Below, piece after piece: positions 1 to 5,541 of a stretch of 6,207 nucleotides of DNA. Numbering within the stretch: position 1 is the stretch's first letter; each line of letters begins with the position of its first letter. The stretch is from Janthinobacterium lividum (GTDB taxonomy: Bacteria > Pseudomonadota > Gammaproteobacteria > Burkholderiales > Burkholderiaceae_D). The position numbers and the translations under genes are program-made. The DNA lies in contig CAMBDR010000284.1 in the NCBI GenBank assembly GCA_945864765.1, positions 1 through 6,207 of the forward strand. Reading direction: 5' to 3'. Below the pieces are notes generated by a model. The model made no database searches and was not told where the DNA came from. It saw only the letters and a list, made by a program, of their open reading frames with translations.

Positions 1-2
1 CC

Positions 3-959
3 ATGCAAGCACGCTTGCCCAAGGCATATTGTATTAATGCCGATGCATTGCAATATGACTTACCGCATCGCCTTGGCTTGGATGAAGACAGTGCGGATAT
101 TGCGGTTGCCAATCCACCTTACGGCGCTTTGCAAAGTGAAACTGATGCGCTGAAATTACTGCGCCATGTTGGTTTGGCTGATGTGGTAAGCCATAAACGG
201 GTGAATCGGGAAATTGTTTTTCTGGCCCAAAATTTGCGCCTACTACGCGCGGGCGGTGCTTTAGTTGCAATTGTCCCTGAAGGCTTGGGGAGTTGCATAC
301 ATTTCGGTGAGCTGCGTGCGGCTTTGATGCGGCGGCACGGGCTATTTAAGGCCATAGCATTGGCTCCAAACACATTTTCGGGCACTGAAGCAAAAACCAT
401 TGCGTTGTTTATGACCAAGGGCGGAGACAGCAAGGCTTTGACATGGATAGCACCTGATGGGAATAGCATCGAATTGACGCCAAATCAAGTGCAAAATCGG
501 CTGGATGGGCATTTTCATCAGTTGCAATGCCGTGTCGGTAGCACAATGGCTGATATTGGCGCAGACATCCGACGCGGCAATATTACGCATGCCGATGCCC
601 GTAAGTTAACAGATGCCATTTTTCACACGACTCACTTCCACGAACATTCATCGGGATTGATCCGGTTCCCAACACGCCGCCCGGTTATAGGGCAAGGTTT
701 GCTGGCAGAAAAAGGGGATATTCTAATGGCTCGGGTTGGGACGCGCTGTGTTGGCCGTGTCGGCTGGGTAAGGTCTGGATCTGCGCAGATTACTGATTGC
801 GTGTACCGTATTCGTGTTGATCCTGCGCTCCAAAGTCGCGTTTTTGAAGCACTGCGTTCTGAATCAGGACAACATTGGCTCAACACTGCAGCACACAGTA
901 CCTGTGCGCAGCTTATTTCTAAGCGAGACTTATTAGAATGCCCAGTGATTTTTGGCTGA
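3..959 (+). CDS. N6-adenine DNA methyltransferase with C-terminal recognition-like domain, 5' partial
   Basis: It probably transfers a methyl group from AdoMet to adenine N6 in DNA, as in restriction-modification or orphan modification systems. In the visible 318 residues, a motif III-like NADALQ segment lies at 12-17 and the catalytic NPPY (motif IV) at 37-40. A helix and strand around 75-92 end in a VPEGL loop, and an NTFSGTEAKTIALF segment (123-136) resembles HsdM-type N6 methylases. From about 185 the protein changes character. Residues 238-270 (GDILMARVGT onward) resemble target-recognition segments of type I S subunits and type IIG enzymes, so methylase and specificity functions may sit in one chain. 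The AdoMet-binding motif I (FxGxG) normally precedes NPPY by many residues and is absent, so the gene almost certainly starts upstream and the ATG at 3 is internal. GC is roughly 50% in lines counted by hand, below the redox genes to the right. No nuclease motif is seen; one could lie upstream. Confidence 0.85.
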   Translation: MQARLPKAYCINADALQYDLPHRLGLDEDSADIAVANPPYGALQSETDALKLLRHVGLADVVSHKRVNREIVFLAQNLRLLRAGGALVAIVPEGLGSCIHFGELRAALMRRHGLFKAIALAPNTFSGTEAKTIALFMTKGGDSKALTWIAPDGNSIELTPNQVQNRLDGHFHQLQCRVGSTMADIGADIRRGNITHADARKLTDAIFHTTHFHEHSSGLIRFPTRRPVIGQGLLAEKGDILMARVGTRCVGRVGWVRSGSAQITDCVYRIRVDPALQSRVFEALRSESGQHWLNTAAHSTCAQLISKRDLLECPVIFG

Positions 960-1024
960 AGTTACAGACACCGTATCCGGCCAATACTTTGTTGGCGGGA
1001 GAGAGTAATTTGGCGCTTGCCTGA
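938..1024 (+). CDS. Possible 28-residue ORF overlapping the methyltransferase stop
   Basis: An ATG at 938 in a different frame from the methyltransferase opens a 28-codon frame (starts MPSDFWLKLQ, ends ESNLALA) that closes with TGA at 1022-1024. It overlaps the last 22 bases of the methyltransferase, an arrangement that can allow translational coupling. The only upstream purine stretch is GCGAGA at 923-928, a weak and distant Shine-Dalgarno candidate. I do not recognise the peptide. It could be chance, or the start of a gene cut short when the downstream region was rearranged. The frame ends inside the hairpin at 1012-1042. Confidence is low. Confidence 0.13.
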   Translation: MPSDFWLKLQTPYPANTLLAGESNLALA

Positions 1025-1042
1025 GTTTGCGGCAGGAGCGCC
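1012..1042 (+). other. G/C-rich hairpin downstream of methyltransferase
   Basis: GGCGCT (1012-1017) pairs perfectly with AGCGCC (1037-1042), and inside it TGCC (1018-1021) pairs with GGCA (1031-1034). A two-base GG bulge (1035-1036) and a nine-base loop complete the structure. It sits 53 bases after the methyltransferase stop, where a transcription terminator would be expected. No T tract follows (TTCATGCATA), so it is not a classical intrinsic terminator. It could protect the 3' end of the mRNA or be a weak or Rho-assisted stop. Confidence 0.4.
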
Positions 1043-1097
1043 TTCATGCATACACATGCCGCATTGTTTTCTGCTACGCACTTTTTCGCAAATCCCT

Positions 1098-1103
1098 TAT
1101 AAT
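1098..1103 (+). promoter_or_regulatory. Candidate -10 box for the beta-helix gene
   Basis: A perfect TATAAT lies in an AT-rich stretch 87 bases before the ATG at 1191. The 17-18 base position upstream holds CTACGC/TACGCA (about 1074-1080), a poor match to TTGACA, and there is no TG extension. If used, transcription would begin near 1110 and leave a leader of about 80 bases. The remainder of the 960-1184 gap is AT-rich and shows a small CCAT/ATGG inverted repeat around 1132-1146, but no gene or RNA I can recognise. Confidence 0.4.
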
Positions 1104-1190
1104 TAAAATTCAGTAAATACTTGGCAGGCAACCATGCTTTGTTATGGCTTTATTGTTTCTCGTAAGTAAATTTTAATAAAATGGGTGCAA

Positions 1191-3350
1191 ATGATGACTG
1201 GTAATAACCTTGTGGATACATTTCCACTCAATCGTATCGTGATTAATCCAAGTGGCGGCGACGATGATGCTGCAATCAATGCGGCGATTACTTCGCTTGC
1301 CGGGTCGGGCGGCGGTAAGGTGGAGTTGGGCAGTGGGCTGTTCAATATCGCTTCGGCGATTTTAATGGCCTCCAATATCGTGCTGCAAGGTCAGGGGCGC
1401 AACCTGACCGTTTTGCGCTTGAAGGACAATACGCCCTACAGTGACAACGCGAATGTGATTTTTGCCAAGGCGGGTAGTAGCGACATGAGCGGGTGGGCGA
1501 TTAGCGACCTCAGCATCGATGCCAATCGGGCTGGCCAGCAACGCATCCAGAATGCGCTGACTATTACCGCGCTCAGCCGTAGCGGCACGGTTGCCACGGC
1601 CACCGTTGCTTCCACTGCCACGCTGGTATCCGGCGAGTTTGTCTTCATCAAGGGCGCTGCCAATGGGGCCTACAATGGCGGATTTGGCATCACGGTTTTG
1701 AGCGCCACCCAGTTTCGCTATACGGTCGCGTCCGGCACGGATAGTACCTCGGGCACGATTGTTTGCACCACGCAAGATAATGCGTATAACGGCATTTGCG
1801 TGCGTGGCAGCAGTACCGGCGGCTTCAGCGTAAAAGACTGGACGATTCAAAATGTCGAAACCAAAAATGCCGGTTACCACGGCATTGCGGTGTATGGCGG
1901 TTGCAGCAATTTTGGCATGTCAACGATTCATTCACATCATAATGGATTCCGCTCGATTCATGTTCATGCTTCCAGAACTGTCACGACTCAGGACTATCAA
2001 CTGGACGCCATTCGCGCCCACGAAAACGCGCAAGATACCACCACCGGCCTGCAAACGGGCATGTTGGGTGGCTTGTTCGTGTGCCTGGCCAATGTGACTG
2101 GTGTGGCCGTGTCGAATGTGACGATCTGGGGTGAACCCGGCCCGGCGCTGGATATCTCGGGCAATGAAGGCAGCTTCAGTGTCATCTCCACCCTCACCCA
2201 AACCGGGGGCACTGCGAGCGCCACTACGGCGCAGGGGCATGGCTTTGCGGTTGGTGACATGATCAATATTTTGGGCTCGACCGTGGCCGGCTATAACGGC
2301 AGAATCAGTATTTTAACGGTGCCGGATGCGACCCATTTTACCTATGCGGTGCCAAGCGCGAGTGCGGCCACGGCGGCCGGCAGCATGTATGCGCTCAGTG
2401 CGTTGGCCGATAACGCCGTTTTTTCCAACTTCACGATCCGTGATTGCGGCGAGGGGGTACGTTTGGGCAATGCGGCCTCGAATGTGGCGCTAACCAATTT
2501 CAGCATCAAGAATATGAATAAGACGGCAAAGAATCCCGGCGCTTCCGGTATTGGCCTTAAGTTGAATGGTGGCGGCACGCTGGCGGCATTTGGCGTTACG
2601 GTCAATGGGATGGTGATTAGCGATTGCTCTGCCTGGGGCGTTGCGGCGGATAATGCCGCGATGTTGTGGTCCAATATCAGCCTGATCGGCGTGATTGTGC
2701 GCAACAACGGCAGCAATACCGCCAGCGTTACCGGTGGCATGTTTTTTCAAAAATGCAATCAACTCACGCTGATCGGCTGCCAATCGGTCGACAATAATGC
2801 GGGTTCGGCGGCACCGCGTCAGGTGTTCATCTCCACTTCAAGCAATGTGCGCATGAGTGGTTGCATCATCGATGCGGGTACGGCCAATTATGCGGCGCTG
2901 GAAGTGGATGCCACCTGTTCGGCGCTGCAATTTTCCGGCAATATGTTTAAACGGCAAACCAGCGGCACGGCGGTCATATTGAGTGCGACCAATAGCTTTT
3001 TTGGCAAAGGGCAATTGGTGGGAACCAATACCATCAGCAACCGGGGAACAGGCAACCGGGTCGAGCCCGTCGTGGCGCTAACCAAAACGGCGAATTACCT
3101 CGCCACCGTCAGCGACCGCCTGATCCGGGTTGACGCCTCGGCAGGCAATGTGGTGATCACCTTGCCGGGCGTGGTGGCGGCGTATGGCCTGGAGACATTT
3201 CGCGTCAAAAAAATCGACGCCAGCGCCAATACCGTGACGATTCAGTGCGCCGGGGCCGAGACCATGGACGGCACCAATAGCAAAGTGCTCAGCACGCAGT
3301 ATGCCGGCATCGCTTTTGAATCCAATAATGTGACTTGGGATGTGGTGTAA
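1191..3350 (+). CDS. Right-handed beta-helix tailspike/tail-fibre-like protein
   Basis: It is probably a trimeric beta-helix that binds or cleaves a surface polysaccharide. The numbering used here counts from the in-frame GTG at 1185. Residues 17-115 match the start of pectate-lyase-3-type folds: a GDDDAAINAAI segment, then GGGKVELGSGLFNIAS, then a strand with LQGQGRN. Short repetitive strands rich in N, G, S and V continue at about 200-330 and 403-627. Two ~70-residue modules interrupt the helix (124-194 and 332-402), sharing G-x-YNG and ATxFxYxV. The last ~95 residues (628-721; LIRVDASAGNVVITLP, then KKIDASANTVTI) are of a type common at the C terminus of phage tail proteins. There is no signal peptide or membrane segment, which fits a phage particle or non-Sec export. 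GGG at 1183-1185 lies 5 bases before ATG 1191 and 8 before ATG 1194, so one of these is preferred over GTG 1185. The enzyme residues and substrate cannot be assigned. No other tail, chaperone or lysis gene is in the window. Confidence 0.8.
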   Translation: MMTGNNLVDTFPLNRIVINPSGGDDDAAINAAITSLAGSGGGKVELGSGLFNIASAILMASNIVLQGQGRNLTVLRLKDNTPYSDNANVIFAKAGSSDMSGWAISDLSIDANRAGQQRIQNALTITALSRSGTVATATVASTATLVSGEFVFIKGAANGAYNGGFGITVLSATQFRYTVASGTDSTSGTIVCTTQDNAYNGICVRGSSTGGFSVKDWTIQNVETKNAGYHGIAVYGGCSNFGMSTIHSHHNGFRSIHVHASRTVTTQDYQLDAIRAHENAQDTTTGLQTGMLGGLFVCLANVTGVAVSNVTIWGEPGPALDISGNEGSFSVISTLTQTGGTASATTAQGHGFAVGDMINILGSTVAGYNGRISILTVPDATHFTYAVPSASAATAAGSMYALSALADNAVFSNFTIRDCGEGVRLGNAASNVALTNFSIKNMNKTAKNPGASGIGLKLNGGGTLAAFGVTVNGMVISDCSAWGVAADNAAMLWSNISLIGVIVRNNGSNTASVTGGMFFQKCNQLTLIGCQSVDNNAGSAAPRQVFISTSSNVRMSGCIIDAGTANYAALEVDATCSALQFSGNMFKRQTSGTAVILSATNSFFGKGQLVGTNTISNRGTGNRVEPVVALTKTANYLATVSDRLIRVDASAGNVVITLPGVVAAYGLETFRVKKIDASANTVTIQCAGAETMDGTNSKVLSTQYAGIAFESNNVTWDVV
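1554..1766 (+). repeat. Beta-helix insert module, copy 1
   Basis: This encodes residues 124-194 (numbered from GTG 1185) of the beta-helix protein. Shared landmarks with copy 2 are the GTVATATV-like strand, a V-x-G-(E/D) turn followed by a two-strand hairpin, GAYNGGF, ATQFRYTV, then an S/T-rich tail ending in G. Boundaries are approximate. The similarity is at protein level; the DNA has diverged. Confidence 0.6.
2178..2390 (+). repeat. Beta-helix insert module, copy 2
   Basis: This encodes residues 332-402 of the same protein. It carries GGTASATT, GHGFAVGDMINILG, AGYNGRI and ATHFTYAV, aligning with copy 1 over nearly its full length. Modules with this G-HGF-x-VGD / YNG / ATHFTY pattern are, to my knowledge, common inserts in phage tail and baseplate-associated proteins. 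Its function here is inferred only. Confidence 0.6.
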
Positions 3351-3351
3351 G

Positions 3352-3378
3352 TTGTTCCATCGGATTCAGATGTAAAAT
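3352..3378 (+). promoter_or_regulatory. Weak candidate promoter for the dsbD operon
   Basis: TAAAAT (3373-3378, five of six to TATAAT) follows TTGTTC (3352-3357, three of six to TTGACA) with a 15-base spacer, directly after the beta-helix stop codon. If real, transcription would begin near 3385 and the hairpin at 3406-3428 would lie in the leader. The spacer is short and the -35 poor, so a different promoter or read-through from the beta-helix gene is possible. Confidence 0.22.
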
Positions 3379-3405
3379 CGCAGGTGTTGATCAAAGTCTG
3401 GTTCC

Positions 3406-3428
3406 TTTTGCCGCAAGTGCGTGCAAAA
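3406..3428 (+). other. Hairpin in the dsbD upstream region
   Basis: TTTTGC (3406-3411) pairs with GCAAAA (3423-3428). Inside, CGC (3412-3414) pairs with GCG (3419-3421) across an AAGT loop, with a single bulged T at 3422. It ends 24 bases before the dsbD start. It could be an operator-like dyad, an mRNA leader structure, or a weak end for the beta-helix transcript; no T tract follows on the + strand. Confidence 0.35.
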
Positions 3429-3452
3429 TTCAAATTAAATCCGTGAGGCAGT

Positions 3453-5471
3453 ATGTTGCGACTGTATCGATATTTCCGAAGGTGTCACCTGCTTTATTCA
3501 CTTATCGGATTATTTTTCTGGTCGCAAAATAGCATCGCACAACATGCCAGCCTCACGACCGCACACGTCAAGGCAGAATTATTGGCTTACGCGCCCCAAG
3601 GTTTGGCCGCCGGAAAACAAGTGTGGCTGGGCCTGGTGCTAACCCATCAGCCACACTGGCATACTTACTGGCAAAATCCGGGTGATTCCGGCATCCCCAC
3701 TTCCCTTGTCTGGAAATTACCGCAAGGGGTGCGTGCGGGTGAGATCGACTGGCCTGCCCCCAGCCGTTTGCCACTCGGGCCATTGGTCAACTACGGCTAT
3801 CACGATATGGTGCTGTTGCCCGTACCCTTGCAAATCGATCCCTCTTTTGACGCAAAACAGTTGGTGCTGCATTTACGCGCCGACTGGTTGGTATGCAAGG
3901 AGAGTTGCATCCCTGAATCGGGCGAATTTAGCCTGTCGCTACCGATGCAGCAGGTCTTGAATCAACATGCGGCGCTGTTCCAGGCGGCCTTGGCGCGGCG
4001 GCCGCAAGCCATGCCGACGGTGCAGGCAGTAGCGCGAGTGGAAGGCGGCAAACTGCACCTGACCATGGATGCTTTGCCTGCCGATGCGCAAGGCCAGCCA
4101 TGGTCATTTTTTGTGCTGCAAGGTGGCGTGATTGATCATGGTGGCAAAATTGAATCCGGTTGGCGCGGCGCGCAATTGTGGGCGCGTTTGCCGCTCTCGT
4201 CTCAGCGTAGCGAAAGCCCGGCCAATATCGATATCGTGCTCACCCGCACCGGTGCCAAGGCGCTGCAAATCCGCGCGCCCGTGCAGGGCGCTTGGCCGGG
4301 ACAAGCCAGCCCACAAGGCGGCCCCCAAGGCAGTAGTCCACAAGCCAGCAGCCCCCAAGGCAGTAGCCCACTAGCCAGTGCGCCAGGTGATAACGCGGCG
4401 GCTACGCAGGCAGACAGCCTGCCCCTGGTGTGGGTGCTCGGTTTGGCGTTTTTGGGCGGCGTGCTGCTGAACCTGATGCCTTGTGTATTCCCGGTGCTAT
4501 CGTTAAAAATCATCGGTTTTGCCGCGCATGCCGACAACCGAGCCGCGCGTATTGCAGGTGGCGTGGCCTACACGGTGGGCGTGGTTATCACGTTTACCTT
4601 GTTGGCCGCCTTGTTATTGGGTTTGCGCGCGGCGGGTGCGGGGCTGGGTTGGGGCTTTCAATTGCAAGCGCCGGTTTTTGTTGGGCTGTTGCTGATTTTG
4701 TTTGTTTTAATCGGCTTGAATTTGGTCGGTGTATTTGACATTGCCAACCTCTTGCCCAGCAGCGTGGCCAGCTTGCGCGCGCGCCAACCTTTGCTGGATG
4801 ATTTATTGACCGGGGTGTTGGCGGTGTTGGTGGCCTCACCCTGCACCGCCCCGTTTATGGGCGCAGCACTGGGCGCGGCAATCACCTTGCCAGCGCCAGC
4901 AGCCTTGGCCGTGTTTGAATGTTTGGCGCTGGGCATGGCCGCACCGTATCTGCTGGCCTGCCTTTGGCCGGGTGTGGCCCAGCTTTTGCCGCGACCGGGG
5001 CAGTGGATGGTGCGCTTCAAGGTGGCCATGGCCTTGCCCATGTTTGCCACTGCTGTGTGGTTGGGTTGGGTCTTGTTGCAACAAATCACCACCGCCAACT
5101 TGCCCACGTCCGCACGCTGGCAGCCTTGGTCGCCTGCGGCAGTGGCACAGGCGCAAGCGAGTGGCAGGCCGATATTTATTGATTTTACTGCCGCGTGGTG
5201 CGTCACTTGCCAGTACAATAAGCGCACTACCTTGTCTGACCCGGCATTGTTGGCTGAACTGGATGCCAAAGGCGTATTGTTTTTGCAAGCCGATTGGACC
5301 CGGCGCGATGCCAATATCACCCAAGAGTTGGCGCGCTTGGGGCGCGCTGGCGTGCCCGTGTACGTGGTGTATGCGCCCGGATCAAACCAGTCGATGGTGT
5401 TGCCCGAGTTGCTGACACTGGCCGATATCCGCCAGGCGGCCAGCACCTGGCCACGGCAAGCGACCAAATAA
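3453..5471 (+). CDS. dsbD: DsbD/ScsB-family thiol:disulfide interchange protein
   Basis: This inner-membrane protein carries electrons from cytoplasmic thioredoxin to periplasmic thiol proteins by successive disulfide exchange. Of 672 residues, 1-29 form a signal peptide (basic start, hydrophobic 13-23, cleavage near SIA-Q). The N-terminal periplasmic domain (about 32-275) has HWHTYWQNPGDSG at 68-80 and a Cys148/Cys152 pair in CKESC. A Ser/Pro/Gln/Gly-rich linker (283-322) follows. The membrane domain (about 324-545, six or more hydrophobic segments) contains NLMPCVFPV (Cys344) and ASPCTAPF (Cys464). These are 120 residues apart, close to the 122 of E. coli DsbD Cys163/Cys285. The C-terminal thioredoxin domain (about 560-665) has AWCVTC (Cys583/Cys586) and a cis-Pro candidate at 635 (GVPVY). 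Length exceeds E. coli DsbD (about 565 residues), and the N-terminal domain resembles ScsB-like members more. GAGG at 3445-3448 lies only four bases before the ATG. The redoxin gene follows. Confidence 0.95.
   Translation: MLRLYRYFRRCHLLYSLIGLFFWSQNSIAQHASLTTAHVKAELLAYAPQGLAAGKQVWLGLVLTHQPHWHTYWQNPGDSGIPTSLVWKLPQGVRAGEIDWPAPSRLPLGPLVNYGYHDMVLLPVPLQIDPSFDAKQLVLHLRADWLVCKESCIPESGEFSLSLPMQQVLNQHAALFQAALARRPQAMPTVQAVARVEGGKLHLTMDALPADAQGQPWSFFVLQGGVIDHGGKIESGWRGAQLWARLPLSSQRSESPANIDIVLTRTGAKALQIRAPVQGAWPGQASPQGGPQGSSPQASSPQGSSPLASAPGDNAAATQADSLPLVWVLGLAFLGGVLLNLMPCVFPVLSLKIIGFAAHADNRAARIAGGVAYTVGVVITFTLLAALLLGLRAAGAGLGWGFQLQAPVFVGLLLILFVLIGLNLVGVFDIANLLPSSVASLRARQPLLDDLLTGVLAVLVASPCTAPFMGAALGAAITLPAPAALAVFECLALGMAAPYLLACLWPGVAQLLPRPGQWMVRFKVAMALPMFATAVWLGWVLLQQITTANLPTSARWQPWSPAAVAQAQASGRPIFIDFTAAWCVTCQYNKRTTLSDPALLAELDAKGVLFLQADWTRRDANITQELARLGRAGVPVYVVYAPGSNQSMVLPELLTLADIRQAASTWPRQATK
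4323..4382 (+). repeat. Two tandem 30-bp units in the DsbD linker
   Basis: Units 4323-4352 and 4353-4382 both begin CCCCAAGGCAGTAG and differ at only a handful of positions. They encode PQGSSPQASS and PQGSSPLASA (residues 291-310). Partial, more degraded copies (ACAAGCCAGC, CCACAAGGCG) precede them from about 4301. Because the unit is a multiple of three, gain or loss would change linker length without breaking the frame. The linker joins the N-terminal periplasmic domain to the membrane domain. Confidence 0.75.
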
Positions 5472-5485
5472 GGGGCAGCGCTTTG

Positions 5486-5506
5486 ATGAACGATGTGATT
5501 TTTTAA
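5486..5506 (+). CDS. Possible six-codon leader ORF before the redoxin gene
   Basis: ATG at 5486 opens MNDVIF and stops with TAA at 5504-5506, whose last base is the first base of the ATG at 5506 (TAATG overlap). AGGGG at 5471-5475 lies ten bases upstream, a usable though long Shine-Dalgarno spacing. Ribosomes ending here would be delivered onto the cluster of redoxin start codons, so it could couple translation from the dsbD mRNA. Such short frames are also common by chance. Confidence 0.15.
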   Translation: MNDVIF

Positions 5507-5541
5507 TGGAGAATCGAATGAAGAATCGAATGAAGAATCGA
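5506..5541 (+). repeat. Tandem 12-bp start-codon repeat
   Basis: Three head-to-tail units ATG(G/A)AGAATCGA occupy 5506-5517, 5518-5529 and 5530-5541, and a fourth begins ATGAAAG at 5542. Units two and three are identical; unit one differs by one base (GGAG instead of GAAG). Each unit carries an in-frame ATG, giving four possible starts (5506, 5518, 5530, 5542). The repeats add MKNR to the positively charged end of the signal peptide. Confidence 0.9.
5508..5511 (+). promoter_or_regulatory. Ribosome binding site that decides the redoxin start
   Basis: GGAG lies six bases before ATG 5518, near-ideal spacing, and is the only strong Shine-Dalgarno in the region. The ATG at 5506 overlaps it and has only T-rich sequence (GATTTTTTA) upstream. 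ATGs 5530 and 5542 are preceded by the weaker GAAG at equivalent positions. Confidence 0.6.

Noticed and set aside
1012..1042. Hairpin as an intrinsic terminator
   Set aside because: The stem is good but no T tract follows, so it is listed only as a hairpin.
960..1184. Integron attC site, tRNA or riboswitch in the gap
   Set aside because: No paired RYYYAAC/GTTRRRY core sites, no cloverleaf and no recognised riboswitch core could be found by eye.
1362..1880. 172-residue minus-strand frame within the beta-helix gene
   Set aside because: It is Arg/Ala/Gly-rich with no known motif, and is opposed by a well-supported beta-helix coding frame.
5483..5507. Promoter directly before the redoxin (TTGATG ... 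TTTAAT)
   Set aside because: The spacer would be only about 13 bases, and the -10-like box overlaps the ATG at 5506. Co-transcription with dsbD is simpler.
5506..5508. ATG 5506 as the redoxin start
   Set aside because: Its upstream sequence is T-rich with no Shine-Dalgarno, and it overlaps the GGAG that serves ATG 5518. It remains possible only through coupling from the short frame before it.
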